Part shown: positions 1-8,050 of the stretch, one piece after another
How positions within the stretch are numbered: position 1 is the stretch's first letter
How the letters are laid out: every line of letters begins with the position of its first letter
Assembly: GCA_965656085.1 (NCBI GenBank)
Contig: CBFHJA010000015.1
Span: 1 to 64,000, forward strand
Length of the DNA: 64,000 bases
From: Aliishimia sp965656085
GTDB taxonomy: Bacteria > Pseudomonadota > Alphaproteobacteria > Rhodobacterales > Rhodobacteraceae
Reading direction: 5' to 3'
The notes under the pieces: generated by a model
Database searches by the model: none
What the model was told of the DNA's origin: nothing
The model's input: the letters and a program-made list of their open reading frames with translations, nothing else
Program-made: the position numbers and the translations under genes

Positions 1-1067
1 CTGCGGCGCAGCACCGCGCCCGGCTGGCTCAGCGCGGCGAAGACCGGCCAGAGCGGACAGGCCGCCCCGATCCGGGGCAGCGAGAAGCCAAGCGCGGGCT
101 TGCGCCAGATCAGACTGCCCGCGCGGTCCACCAGAATATAGCCCGTGTCAAGCTCCGGCAGGCAGGACAGGCGGCGCAGCAGCACCGCGACCGGCACGCC
201 GAGGCCCTGCGCCATGCTCAGAGGCTCCAGCGCGGGATCGGAGGTGCCCAGAAAGGCCCGCAGCCGCTCAAGCGGCAGGCTGCCCGCATCCTCGCGGTAG
301 AGCGTGAGCGGCACCCGCGCGATATCGCGCGCATCGGCGCTCAGCCCGCTGCGCTTCAGCACCGCCGCGACGCTGCCGGGCCCGCCGGGCTCCAGCGCCT
401 CGAAGCTATAGCCGTGGCTGGCGAAGAACGCGTCGACCTCGTCTTGCGGCAATTGCACATCGCCCTCCTCCGCACGGTTGCGATCGCCCTCCAGATACCC
501 GGCCAGCGCCCGGCTGCTCTCGGCAAGGCGCTTGCTGTCCTCGTCGATATTGGCGTGGAAGCGGTCGAGCCACTCGCGCTCCAGCGCGCCGGTCTCGGCA
601 AGGATGGAGGCGGTGGAACGGATCGAGGCGGCGGTGGAGAGCACCTCATGGACGGAAGCGGCGAGCTTGGGGTCGTGGGTGAGGCGGTCGTTGAGCCCTT
701 CGACCACCTGTTCGAGTTGCACGTTGCGCCGGTGCAGCGCGGAGAGCACCCGCGCCCAGCCCGGAAAGCGCCCGGTGAAGTCGTCGAGCCGGTCGAGCTC
801 GGCGTTGCTGCCACGTGTGCTGGCCTCGGCTTCGCGCAGCGCGGAGATCAGCGTGGCCTCGGCGCCTTCGGTCAGAACCGAGACCTCCACCGCGAGCGCG
901 TCGGCCAGCGCATTGAGCAGTTTGCCGCCGATTCTGCGCCGGTTATGCTCGATAAGGTTAAGATAAGATGCAGAGATGCCGATCTGCCGGGCGAGATCGG
1001 CCTGACGCAGGCCACTGATGAGCCGCCGCTCGCGGATTCGGCTGCCGGTTAACGTGTCAGCGGCCAT
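1..1067 (-). CDS. XRE/ScfR-family transcriptional regulator (C-terminus beyond window)
   Basis: Partial gene: 355 codons are visible and the C-terminus lies beyond the left edge. Residues about 8-60 form an XRE-type helix-turn-helix (GLRQADLARQIGIS, then SASYLNLIEHNRR). The later part resembles the short-chain fatty-acyl regulator (ScfR, former DUF2083) family, whose members RamB, PrpR and PccR sense short-chain acyl-CoAs. The ATG at 1067 is chosen because AGGAG lies 8-9 nt upstream. It is divergent from the ABC transporter operon at 1329, and paired TTTACAAA boxes lie between them, so it probably controls both itself and that operon. The effector is unknown. Family assignment is fairly secure; the target is inferred. 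Confidence 0.85.
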   Translation of the reverse strand, partial: MAADTLTGSRIRERRLISGLRQADLARQIGISASYLNLIEHNRRRIGGKLLNALADALAVEVSVLTEGAEATLISALREAEASTRGSNAELDRLDDFTGRFPGWARVLSALHRRNVQLEQVVEGLNDRLTHDPKLAASVHEVLSTAASIRSTASILAETGALEREWLDRFHANIDEDSKRLAESSRALAGYLEGDRNRAEEGDVQLPQDEVDAFFASHGYSFEALEPGGPGSVAAVLKRSGLSADARDIARVPLTLYREDAGSLPLERLRAFLGTSDPALEPLSMAQGLGVPVAVLLRRLSCLPELDTGYILVDRAGSLIWRKPALGFSLPRIGAACPLWPVFAALSQPGAVLRR

Positions 1068-1152
1068 GGGCCGGGCTCCTTGGGAAAGTCATGCGTATTC
1101 AAGACCTTTCTGCGGCGCAACACCGCCGAACGCTGCAGCGCAACATAACACA

Positions 1153-1196
1153 ATTTACAAAATTGACGGCGAACGTGTGGAATTATTTACAAAATT
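1153..1196. promoter_or_regulatory. Paired ATTTACAAAATT operator for the ScfR-type regulator
   Basis: The 12-mer ATTTACAAAATT occurs twice, at 1153-1164 and 1185-1196, exactly 32 bp apart (about three helical turns), in the divergent gap between the regulator and livK. Its core TTTACAAA is one base from TTTGCAAA, the site described for ScfR-family proteins (RamB, PrpR, PccR). A possible livK promoter follows: TTGCGA at 1219 and CATAAC at 1243, 18 bp apart. The repeat is seen directly; its use by the neighbouring regulator is inferred. Confidence 0.6.
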
Positions 1197-1328
1197 ATCC
1201 AAGCCTGCAAGGGGCTTATTGCGACATTTTCCAAAAGCGCGCCATAACTACCTTGCACATAATGTGCGCATTGCGCCTGTGTCTGAGGAGGCTCGGGCGG
1301 CTCTGCAAGAAACATTTGGGAGGACTAC

Positions 1329-2681
1329 ATGACCAAATCGAACCTGACACGGCGTGGTGTGCTGAAATCCGGGGCCCTTGGCGGCGCCGGTCTGGCCGTG
1401 CCGACAATCTTCACGGCCGGATCCGTCGCAGCGCACACCAACGAGCCCACCGGCTCCACCGTGACGCTCGGCTTCAACGTGCCGCAATCCGGCCCCTACG
1501 CGGACGAGGGCGCCGACGAGCTGCGCGCTTACGAGCTGGCGGTCGAGCACCTGAACGGCGGTGGCGATGGCGGCATGCTGAACACCTTCTCCTCGAAGGC
1601 GCTGCAAGGCAACGGCATCCTCGGCAAGAAAGTCGAGTACGTCACAGGCGACACGCAGACCAAATCCGACGCGGCCCGCGCCTCGGCCCGCTCCATGATC
1701 GAAAAAGACGGCGCCGTGATGATCACGGGCGGCTCGTCCTCCGGTGTGGCTGTGGCCGTGCAAGCGCTCTGCCAGGAAGCCGGCATCATCTTCATGGCGG
1801 GTCTCACCCACTCCAACGACACGACCGGTAAGGACCGCAAGGCCAACGGGTTCCGTCACTTCTTCAACTCCTACATGTCCGGTGCCGCCCTCGCGCCGAT
1901 CCTTGCCAGCAACTACGGCACGGACCGCAAGGCCTATCACCTGACCGCCGACTACAACTGGGGCTACACCACAGAAGAAGCCGTGCGCTCCTCCACCGAA
2001 GCCATGGGTTGGGAAACCGTCGGGCAGGTCCTGACGCCGCTGACCCAGACCGACTTCTCGGCCTACATCACCCCGGTTCTGCAATCCGACGCAGACGTGC
2101 TGGTTCTGAACCACTACGGCGGCAACATGGTGAACTCGCTGACCAACGCGGTTCAGTTCGGCCTGCGCGACCGTATGGTCAACGGCAAGAACTTCGAGAT
2201 CGTCGTGCCGCTCTACTCCCGCCTGATGGCGAAGGGTGCGGGCGCCAACGTGAAGGGCATCTTCGGCTCCACGAACTGGCACTGGTCGCTGCCCGACGCG
2301 GGCTCCAAGGCCTTCGTGCAGTCCTTCGGCACCAAGTACGGCTTCCCGCCGTCTCAGGCCGCGCATACCTGCTACGTGCAGGCCCTGCTCTATGCAGACG
2401 CGTGTGAGCGCGCCGGCTCGTTCAACCCCTGCGCGGTTGGCGAAGCGCTCAAGGACTTCGAGTTCGACGGCATGGGCAACGGCCCGACGCTCTATCGCGG
2501 CGACGACCACCAGTGCTTCAAGGACGTTCTGGTTGTGCGCGGGAAAGAGAACCCGACCTCCGAGTTCGACCTTCTCGAAATCGTGGAAGTCACACCGGTC
2601 GAGCAAGTGACCTACGCGCCGGACCACCCGCAAATGGGCGGCCCGGAAGCGACACTGGGCACCTGCAACCCGGGCGCATAA
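1329..2681 (+). CDS. ABC transporter substrate-binding protein, LivK-like (Peripla_BP_6), Tat-exported
   Basis: 450-residue periplasmic binding protein of the hydrophobic-amino-acid uptake (HAAT) class. The N-terminus has a Tat-type signal (TRRGVLK at about residues 8-14, then a hydrophobic stretch ending near AGSVAA), so it is probably exported folded. The body shows the typical Peripla_BP_6 pattern (LGFNVPQSGPYADEG; MITGGSSSGVAVA). GGAGG precedes the ATG. First gene of a five-gene operon with two permeases and two ATPases; a strong hairpin just downstream probably sets its expression above theirs. The ligand cannot be read from sequence: branched-chain amino acids, amides, urea or short acids are possible. 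The link to an ScfR regulator hints at an organic-acid-related substrate. Confidence 0.88.
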   Translation: MTKSNLTRRGVLKSGALGGAGLAVPTIFTAGSVAAHTNEPTGSTVTLGFNVPQSGPYADEGADELRAYELAVEHLNGGGDGGMLNTFSSKALQGNGILGKKVEYVTGDTQTKSDAARASARSMIEKDGAVMITGGSSSGVAVAVQALCQEAGIIFMAGLTHSNDTTGKDRKANGFRHFFNSYMSGAALAPILASNYGTDRKAYHLTADYNWGYTTEEAVRSSTEAMGWETVGQVLTPLTQTDFSAYITPVLQSDADVLVLNHYGGNMVNSLTNAVQFGLRDRMVNGKNFEIVVPLYSRLMAKGAGANVKGIFGSTNWHWSLPDAGSKAFVQSFGTKYGFPPSQAAHTCYVQALLYADACERAGSFNPCAVGEALKDFEFDGMGNGPTLYRGDDHQCFKDVLVVRGKENPTSEFDLLEIVEVTPVEQVTYAPDHPQMGGPEATLGTCNPGA

Positions 2682-2693
2682 GCGCAGCCTCTC

Positions 2694-2724
2694 CGGGCAG
2701 GCCTTCGGGCCTGCCCGTTCTCTC
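2694..2724 (+). terminator. Stem-loop between the binding-protein and permease genes
   Basis: A perfect 10-bp stem, CGGGCAGGCC / GGCCTGCCCG, is closed by a TTCG tetraloop (2704-2707) and followed by TTCTCTCT. It begins 12 nt after the livK stop and lies 100 nt before livH. It may act as a partial terminator or an mRNA 3'-end protector, a common way to give binding proteins higher expression than their permeases. Confidence 0.7.
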
Positions 2725-2827
2725 TCCCCTCTCCTGGCTTTGAGCGCGGCCCCTCGCGCCCCTGCCCCGGCAGCCGCCTGTTCCATGCGCGCAGACCGGA
2801 CACACGCAGCTACATGGTGGACCCGTC

Positions 2828-3859
2828 ATGGACGCAATCGTTCTACAGATTCTAAACGGTCTGGACAAAGGCTCAGCCTACGCGCTGATCGCCCTTGGCC
2901 TGACCCTGATTTTCGGCACGCTCGGCGTTGTGAACTTCGCCCATGGCGCGCTGTTCATGATCGGCGCCTTCTGCGCCGTGACCCTCAGCAACATCCTCAC
3001 GATCAGCCATGAGGTGGTCGACCCCACCCGGACCGACTTTCTCGGCCAACCGCTGAAGGTCGATGTCCCCTATCTCTACGATATCTTCGGCGAGGCCACA
3101 GGGGCTGCGATCATTGACTGGGCGGTTCCGATCTCGATCCTCTTCGCCATTCCGGTGATGATCGGCATCGGCGTCATCATGGAACGCGGGCTCATCAAGC
3201 ATTTCTACCACCGCCCCCATGCCGACCAGATCCTCGTGACCTTCGGGCTCGCCATCGTGCTGCAAGAGGTCATCAAGTATTTCTACGGCGCCAACCCGAT
3301 CCCGACCCCGGCCCCGGCGGTCTTTGCGGGCTCGTTCGATTTCGGCGCGATGCTGGGCTTCGATCCCGGCTCGATCATCTACCCCTACTGGCGGATCATC
3401 TACTTCATGTTCGCTGCCGTGATCATCGGCGCGGTCTTCGCCTTCCTGCAATTCACCACCTTCGGGATGGTGGTCCGGGCTGGCATGGCCGACCGCGAGA
3501 CCGTGGGGCTTCTGGGCATCAATATCGACAAGCGCTTCACCATCATGTTCGGGCTTGCCGCTGCGGTGGCCGGGCTGGCCGGGGTGATGTACACGCCGAT
3601 CAACTCGCCGAACTATCACATGGGGATGGATTTCCTCGTGCTGAGCTTCGTGGTGGTGGTGGTCGGCGGCATGGGCTCGCTGCCCGGCGCGGTGCTCGCA
3701 GGCTTCCTGCTGGGCATTCTCGAAAGCTTCGCCTCGATGCGCGAAGTGCTCGCGGTGGCTCCCGGCCTCAACCAGATCATCATCTATCTGGTGGCGATCA
3801 TCATTCTGCTCACCCGTCCCCGTGGCCTGATGGGCCGCAAAGGCGTGATGGAGGACTAA
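2828..3859 (+). CDS. livH: Branched-chain amino acid-type ABC transporter permease (LivH-like)
   Basis: 343-residue polytopic inner-membrane protein of the LivH family, with about eight hydrophobic segments. The family-typical N-terminus is present (QILNGLDKGSAYALIALGLTLIFGTLGVVNFAHG), as is the C-terminal GGMGSLPGAVLAGFLLGILES block. It would form the channel with the LivM-like protein that starts 4 nt after its stop. It is somewhat longer than many LivH proteins because of an insert around residues 60-95. GGTGGA precedes the ATG. Substrate as for the binding protein, undetermined. Confidence 0.9.
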   Translation: MDAIVLQILNGLDKGSAYALIALGLTLIFGTLGVVNFAHGALFMIGAFCAVTLSNILTISHEVVDPTRTDFLGQPLKVDVPYLYDIFGEATGAAIIDWAVPISILFAIPVMIGIGVIMERGLIKHFYHRPHADQILVTFGLAIVLQEVIKYFYGANPIPTPAPAVFAGSFDFGAMLGFDPGSIIYPYWRIIYFMFAAVIIGAVFAFLQFTTFGMVVRAGMADRETVGLLGINIDKRFTIMFGLAAAVAGLAGVMYTPINSPNYHMGMDFLVLSFVVVVVGGMGSLPGAVLAGFLLGILESFASMREVLAVAPGLNQIIIYLVAIIILLTRPRGLMGRKGVMED

Positions 3860-3863
3860 GCCC

Positions 3864-5060
3864 ATGTTTGGACTGAACAAACGCGATACCTCGCTACTCA
3901 TCGTGGTGGCCATCCTGACGATGTGCGCGCCCTTCCTTCTCAACCCCTTCCCCGAAGGCTCGGCGATGGCGCAATTCAACGCGGGCTATCCCGACCTGAT
4001 GCAGCGCTTCGTGATCTTCGGGGTCTTCGCCATCGGCTTCAACATCCTCTTCGGCCTCACGGGCTACCTGAGCTTCGGCCACGCGGCCTTCCTCGGCGTG
4101 GGCTCCTATGCCGCGATCTGGATGATGAAACTCGTGACCACCAACGTGATCCCGGCGATGATCGCCGCGGTGATCGTCGCCGGGCTCTTCGCGCTCGTGG
4201 TGGGCTTCATCTCGCTGCGGCGCTCAGGGATCTACTTCTCGATCCTCACGCTGGCCTTTGCGCAGATGTCCTTCGCGATGGCCTACTCGGTCCTGACGCC
4301 CCTGACGGGCGGCGAGACCGGCTTGCAACTCAAGACCAACGATCCGCGCATTCTCGACTTCGCCGAGGAGGGTGCGATCGGGCGGGCGAACTTCTTCGGC
4401 ATCGAGATGTCGTCGAGCTTCGAGATGCCCGTGGGCGGCTGGCTCTTCACCTTCAACACCGGCTACTACATCGCCGCCGTGGTGATGCTGCTGAGCTTCT
4501 ACGTCGCGATCCGCATCTTCCGCTCGCCCTTCGGCATGATGCTGCGGGCGGTCAAATCGAACCAGCAGCGCATGAACTATACCGGCCTCGACAGCAAGCC
4601 CTACACGCTGGCGGCCTTCGTGATCTCCGGCATGTATGCCGGCCTTGCGGGCGGTTTGCTGGTGGCGATGGACACGCAGGTGGGCCCCGAGCGGATGTTC
4701 TGGACGGCCTCGGGCGAGGTGGTGCTGATGACCATCTTGGGCGGTGCCGGGACCCTGATCGGCCCGGTGCTCGGCGCGGGCATGATCAAGTACATGGAAA
4801 ACATCCTCTCCAAGATCAACTCGGACATCCTGCACCAGTGGTTCGCCTTCATGCCCGATGGCATCGAGGACATCCTCGTGGCCATGGTCTATCCCTTCAT
4901 CGGCAAGGGCTGGCACCTGACACTGGGCCTGATCTTCATGCTCGTGGTGATCTTCCTGCCCGGTGGCCTCGTCGAAGGCGGCCAACGCATCGCCAAGGCG
5001 GTCCGTGGCAAGAAATCCAAGGATGACAAAACAGCCGGCACAACCGAGCCTGCGGAATAA
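3864..5060 (+). CDS. livM: Branched-chain amino acid-type ABC transporter permease (LivM-like)
   Basis: 398-residue LivM-family permease with about ten hydrophobic segments. Family signatures: FNILFGLTGYLSFGHAAFLGVGSYAA near residues 55-80, SLRRSGIYFSILTLAFAQM near 115-135, and GGAGTLIGPVLGAG near 290. The C-terminus is a charged tail rich in Lys, Asp and Glu. It starts 4 nt after livH and is followed 12 nt later by the ATPase gene, so the genes are co-transcribed and probably translationally coupled. It pairs with LivH in the membrane core. Confidence 0.9.
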   Translation: MFGLNKRDTSLLIVVAILTMCAPFLLNPFPEGSAMAQFNAGYPDLMQRFVIFGVFAIGFNILFGLTGYLSFGHAAFLGVGSYAAIWMMKLVTTNVIPAMIAAVIVAGLFALVVGFISLRRSGIYFSILTLAFAQMSFAMAYSVLTPLTGGETGLQLKTNDPRILDFAEEGAIGRANFFGIEMSSSFEMPVGGWLFTFNTGYYIAAVVMLLSFYVAIRIFRSPFGMMLRAVKSNQQRMNYTGLDSKPYTLAAFVISGMYAGLAGGLLVAMDTQVGPERMFWTASGEVVLMTILGGAGTLIGPVLGAGMIKYMENILSKINSDILHQWFAFMPDGIEDILVAMVYPFIGKGWHLTLGLIFMLVVIFLPGGLVEGGQRIAKAVRGKKSKDDKTAGTTEPAE

Positions 5061-5072
5061 GGAGCAAGGCAG

Positions 5073-5837
5073 ATGGGAATTCTCGAAGTCAAGAATGTCG
5101 GCAAGCGTTTCGGTGGCCTGCAGGCCCTGTCGGATGTGAACCTCAGCGTCGCAGAAGGCTCGGTCCATGCGATCATCGGGCCGAACGGGGCGGGCAAGTC
5201 CACCTTGCTCAACTGCCTGATCGGCAAGCTGATCCCCGACACCGGCTCGGTCAGCTTCGACGGCCAGTCGGTGCTGGGACGCAAACCCTACGAGATCTGC
5301 CAGATGGGCATCTCCCGGGTATTCCAGACCCCGGAGATCTTCGGCGACCTCACGGTGCTGGAAAACATGATGATCCCCGGCTTCGCCAAGCGGGACGGCG
5401 CGTTCAAACTCAACCCGATCCAAGGGCTGATGAAGCAAAAGGACATGCTCGATCAGGCGATGGAAAATCTCGACGACATGAACCTCGCCGACAAGAAGGA
5501 CATGCAGGCCTCCTCCATGTCCCGGGGCGACAAGCGCCGCCTTGAAATCGCCATGTGCCTTTCCCAGAACCCCCGCCTTCTGCTCCTCGACGAGCCGACC
5601 GCGGGGATGGCGCGCGCCGACACCAACAACACGATCGACCTGCTGAAGCGGATCAAGGAAGAGCGCGACATCACCATCGCGATCATCGAACACGACATGC
5701 ATGTGGTGTTCTCCTTGGCCGAGCGGATCACCGTGCTGGCGCAAGGCACCCCGCTGGTCGAAGACACGCCGGACAACATCAAGGGCCATCCCAAGGTGCG
5801 CGAAGCCTATCTGGGCGAAACGCAAACGGCCGCCTAA
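5073..5837 (+). CDS. livG: Branched-chain amino acid-type ABC transporter ATPase (LivG-like)
   Basis: 254-residue ATPase energising the transporter. Walker A is GPNGAGKS (about residues 34-41) and Walker B is LLLLDEPTAGMA. The ABC signature is MSRGDKRRLE instead of the usual LSGGQ form, so two glycines are replaced; since the surrounding residues are normal, this is probably a subfamily feature and not decay. The late IIEHDMHVVFSLAERITVLAQG block contains the switch histidine. GGAGCAAGG precedes the ATG. An 82-nt spacer carrying a palindromic repeat separates it from livF. Confidence 0.9.
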   Translation: MGILEVKNVGKRFGGLQALSDVNLSVAEGSVHAIIGPNGAGKSTLLNCLIGKLIPDTGSVSFDGQSVLGRKPYEICQMGISRVFQTPEIFGDLTVLENMMIPGFAKRDGAFKLNPIQGLMKQKDMLDQAMENLDDMNLADKKDMQASSMSRGDKRRLEIAMCLSQNPRLLLLDEPTAGMARADTNNTIDLLKRIKEERDITIAIIEHDMHVVFSLAERITVLAQGTPLVEDTPDNIKGHPKVREAYLGETQTAA

Positions 5838-5874
5838 GGGGCGACACGCCCCCACCCTCTTCATTCCCCTGTAG

Positions 5875-5893
5875 GGTGGGCAATCTGCCCACC
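5875..5893. repeat. Short palindromic repeat in the livG-livF spacer
   Basis: GGTGGGCA-ATC-TGCCCACC, a perfect 8-bp inverted repeat with a 3-nt loop. The same palindrome, with ATA in the loop, is found at 47937-47955, and a decayed form begins at 8053. It lies inside an operon with no T-run after it, so it looks like a REP-type dispersed element and not a terminator. Confidence 0.6.
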
Positions 5894-5919
5894 ACCTACC
5901 GCAAAAAAGGGACAGACCC

Positions 5920-6675
5920 ATGAACGTCAAACCCGATTTCTCCAAGGGCATCTCCCACGCCCAAACCGCCCCGGCCTTCCTGTCGGTGTGGGACATGCAC
6001 GCCTACTATGGCGAGAGCTACATCGTGCAGGGCATCTCCTTCAACGTCCACGAAGGCGAGATCCTCGCGCTTCTGGGCCGCAACGGCGCGGGCAAGACTT
6101 CGACCCTGCGCAGCATCGCCCGGATCGGCTCGCCGGAGCTCAAACATGGCGAGATCTGGCTCGACCACCAGCCCTTGCACAACATGACCTCCTATCAGGC
6201 CGCGCAAGTGGGCCTCGGCCTCGTGCCCGAAGACCGCCGCATCATCCCCGGCCTGTCGGTGGAGGAAAACCTCAAACTGGCACAGATCGCCCCGCCCATC
6301 GGCTGGTCCATCGAGCGCCTTTATGACCTCTTCCCCCGCCTCGGCGAGCGCCGCAATCAAGAGGGCACCACGCTCTCGGGCGGCGAGCAGCAGATGCTCT
6401 CCATTGCCCGGGCACTGGCGCGCGACATCAAGGTGCTGCTCCTCGACGAGCCCTATGAGGGCCTTGCCCCGGTGATCGTGGACGAGATCGAAAAGACCCT
6501 CCGGGTGATCAAGGAACAGGGCATGACGACGATCCTCGTGGAGCAGAACGCCGTGCGCGCCCTGCAACTGGCGGACCGCGCGATCATCCTCGACACCGGC
6601 GGGATCGTGTTCGACGGCTCGGCGGAAGAAGTGCTCGAAAACGCCGAATTGCGCGCGGAATACCTCGCGATCTGA
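5920..6675 (+). CDS. livF: Branched-chain amino acid-type ABC transporter ATPase (LivF-like)
   Basis: 251-residue second ATPase of the transporter. Walker A is GRNGAGKT, the signature LSGGEQQML is canonical, and Walker B is LLLDEPYEGLAP. The VPEDRRIIPGLSVEENL block is typical of LivF. An N-terminal extension of about 20 residues precedes the first conserved strand; the alternative in-frame ATG at 5995 (MHAYYGE) would remove part of that strand, so 5920 with GGGACAG upstream is kept. It closes the operon: a rho-independent terminator follows 26 nt after the stop. Confidence 0.9.
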   Translation: MNVKPDFSKGISHAQTAPAFLSVWDMHAYYGESYIVQGISFNVHEGEILALLGRNGAGKTSTLRSIARIGSPELKHGEIWLDHQPLHNMTSYQAAQVGLGLVPEDRRIIPGLSVEENLKLAQIAPPIGWSIERLYDLFPRLGERRNQEGTTLSGGEQQMLSIARALARDIKVLLLDEPYEGLAPVIVDEIEKTLRVIKEQGMTTILVEQNAVRALQLADRAIILDTGGIVFDGSAEEVLENAELRAEYLAI

Positions 6676-6701
6676 GGCACTCCCCATTCCAGCGCAGACA
6701 A

Positions 6702-6726
6702 GGCCGGGCTCCGTCCCGGCCTTTTT
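6702..6726 (+). terminator. Rho-independent terminator of the transporter operon
   Basis: GGCCGGG (6702-6708) pairs with CCCGGCC (6715-6721) around a 6-nt loop and is followed directly by TTTTT. It lies 26 nt after the livF stop. Confidence 0.85.
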
Positions 6727-6926
6727 CATGTCTGCCGGGCGGGGCGTGCAAACATCCCGCGCCGCAAGGCGGGGGCTGCGCTCGAGGGCGCGGGCGATGC
6801 GGAAATAAGCGGCCCGCCGTGCGGAGCGCTGGCCCCCCTGCCGATCTGCCCAAAATCGCTTGCAAGCCGAAAGTGCCGCGCTAAAAAAATTACCGTGAAT
6901 TGACCGCAATTAACGAGTTGAGCCTT

Positions 6927-8006
6927 ATGACCCTCCCGATCAAACCCCTTTGCCTGTCCGCTGGCCTTCTATGCACCGCCCTGCCCGGCATCGCCGCCCC
7001 GGTCACCGAAGCCAGCGTGCATTTCTCCACCCCCTACCCCAACCTCAGCGGTTTCGCGCAAGAGATCGAGTCGCAAACGGGCGTCGTCAGCAATACGTTC
7101 TCCAGCGCCTCGCAGCCCGGGGCCAATCCAACGCAAGGCATCGTCGGGGAGGCCCGCGCCTCGATCAACTCGCTGGGCGTGCGTCTGACGACCGAGTTCT
7201 CCGGCGGCCGCGTGGCCGCCACGATCTTCGAGGGCGTGCGCTTCGCGTCCAGCGCCCTGCCGACCACCGGAAACACCCTCACCGGCTATGCCATCGGCGT
7301 GATCGGCACGCTCACAGCGACGCTCAATCAGGACACATTGAGCCTGTCGCCCCTCGGACGCGGACCCGCTCTGGCTGCGGGCGACCAGATGCTGGGCGGA
7401 AGCCGGGTCAACCTCGATTTCTTTTCGACGCTGGACGACCGCAGCGCAGCCGTGAACGGGTCGGCGGTGCCGGGCGCCACGCAACGGCTCGCGTCGGTCA
7501 CCTCGGTCGGCACGCATGCGCTCGCCTTTACCGTGCCGGTGCCGAACCCCAACCCGCCCACGAATTATGTCCAGCCTTACGGGATCGCGGGGCCGTCAAG
7601 CGGCCCGCCAAGCCGCGTGCGGCCCGCGACCAGCCCATGCGGTCCGGGCGTTGGATTGTGCGCGGTCGTGGACCCGCTCCCCACCTATGTGACGAGTTTC
7701 GGGCTGGGGCTGTCGCTGTCGGCGATCCTGCAGGACGAGATCGGCGCCTATGGCGAGATCGACGCCTTCAACTCCTTCGATCTCGAAGGGCTGGTGATGT
7801 TCGACCCGGACGGGACCCCGCTCGATGGCGTGTTCCGCAGCGATAGCGGTCTCGACCTGACCCTTGACGCGTTTCGTGATGACAACATCGTGCTGCTGGA
7901 CGCCCCGACCAGCCCGATCCCGCTGCCAGCCGGCGCACTGCTTCTGCCTGCCGCCCTCACCGCTTTGGGCCTGATGCGCCGCCATCGCCGCCCCGTCGCG
8001 GGCTGA
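6927..8006 (+). CDS. Secreted/surface protein with VPLPA-CTERM sorting signal, function unknown
   Basis: 359 residues from the ATG at 6927; a TTG 27 nt upstream is possible, but this ATG puts a clean signal peptide at the start (MTLPIKPLCLSAGLLCTALPGIAAP). The C-terminus has the exosortase-type layout: SPIPLPAGALLLPAALTALG followed by MRRHRR, that is, a V/IPLPA motif, a hydrophobic helix and a basic end. The middle (residues about 30-320) is rich in Ser, Thr, Gly and small residues, suggesting beta structure; I do not recognise a catalytic domain. It is monocistronic, after a terminator and before a convergent gene. The exosortase it would need is not in this window. Confidence 0.75.
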   Translation: MTLPIKPLCLSAGLLCTALPGIAAPVTEASVHFSTPYPNLSGFAQEIESQTGVVSNTFSSASQPGANPTQGIVGEARASINSLGVRLTTEFSGGRVAATIFEGVRFASSALPTTGNTLTGYAIGVIGTLTATLNQDTLSLSPLGRGPALAAGDQMLGGSRVNLDFFSTLDDRSAAVNGSAVPGATQRLASVTSVGTHALAFTVPVPNPNPPTNYVQPYGIAGPSSGPPSRVRPATSPCGPGVGLCAVVDPLPTYVTSFGLGLSLSAILQDEIGAYGEIDAFNSFDLEGLVMFDPDGTPLDGVFRSDSGLDLTLDAFRDDNIVLLDAPTSPIPLPAGALLLPAALTALGLMRRHRRPVAG

Positions 8007-8050
8007 CGCCAGTCCCCTGCCGTGCCTCGTGCGCTCCGTTCGGGCGGTGC

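Noticed and set aside
1248..2786. 512-codon open frame on the minus strand over the livK gene
   Set aside because: It is the GC-rich antisense of a clear binding-protein gene. The translation is rich in Arg/Gly/His/Val with no domain, and livK has a strong signal and ribosome site.
5838..5919. livG-livF spacer considered as an operon terminator
   Set aside because: The palindrome has no T-run, and livF belongs functionally to the same transporter; the real terminator follows livF.
4224..5996. 590-codon minus-strand frame over livM/livG
   Set aside because: Antisense shadow of two conserved transporter genes; low-complexity product with no domain.
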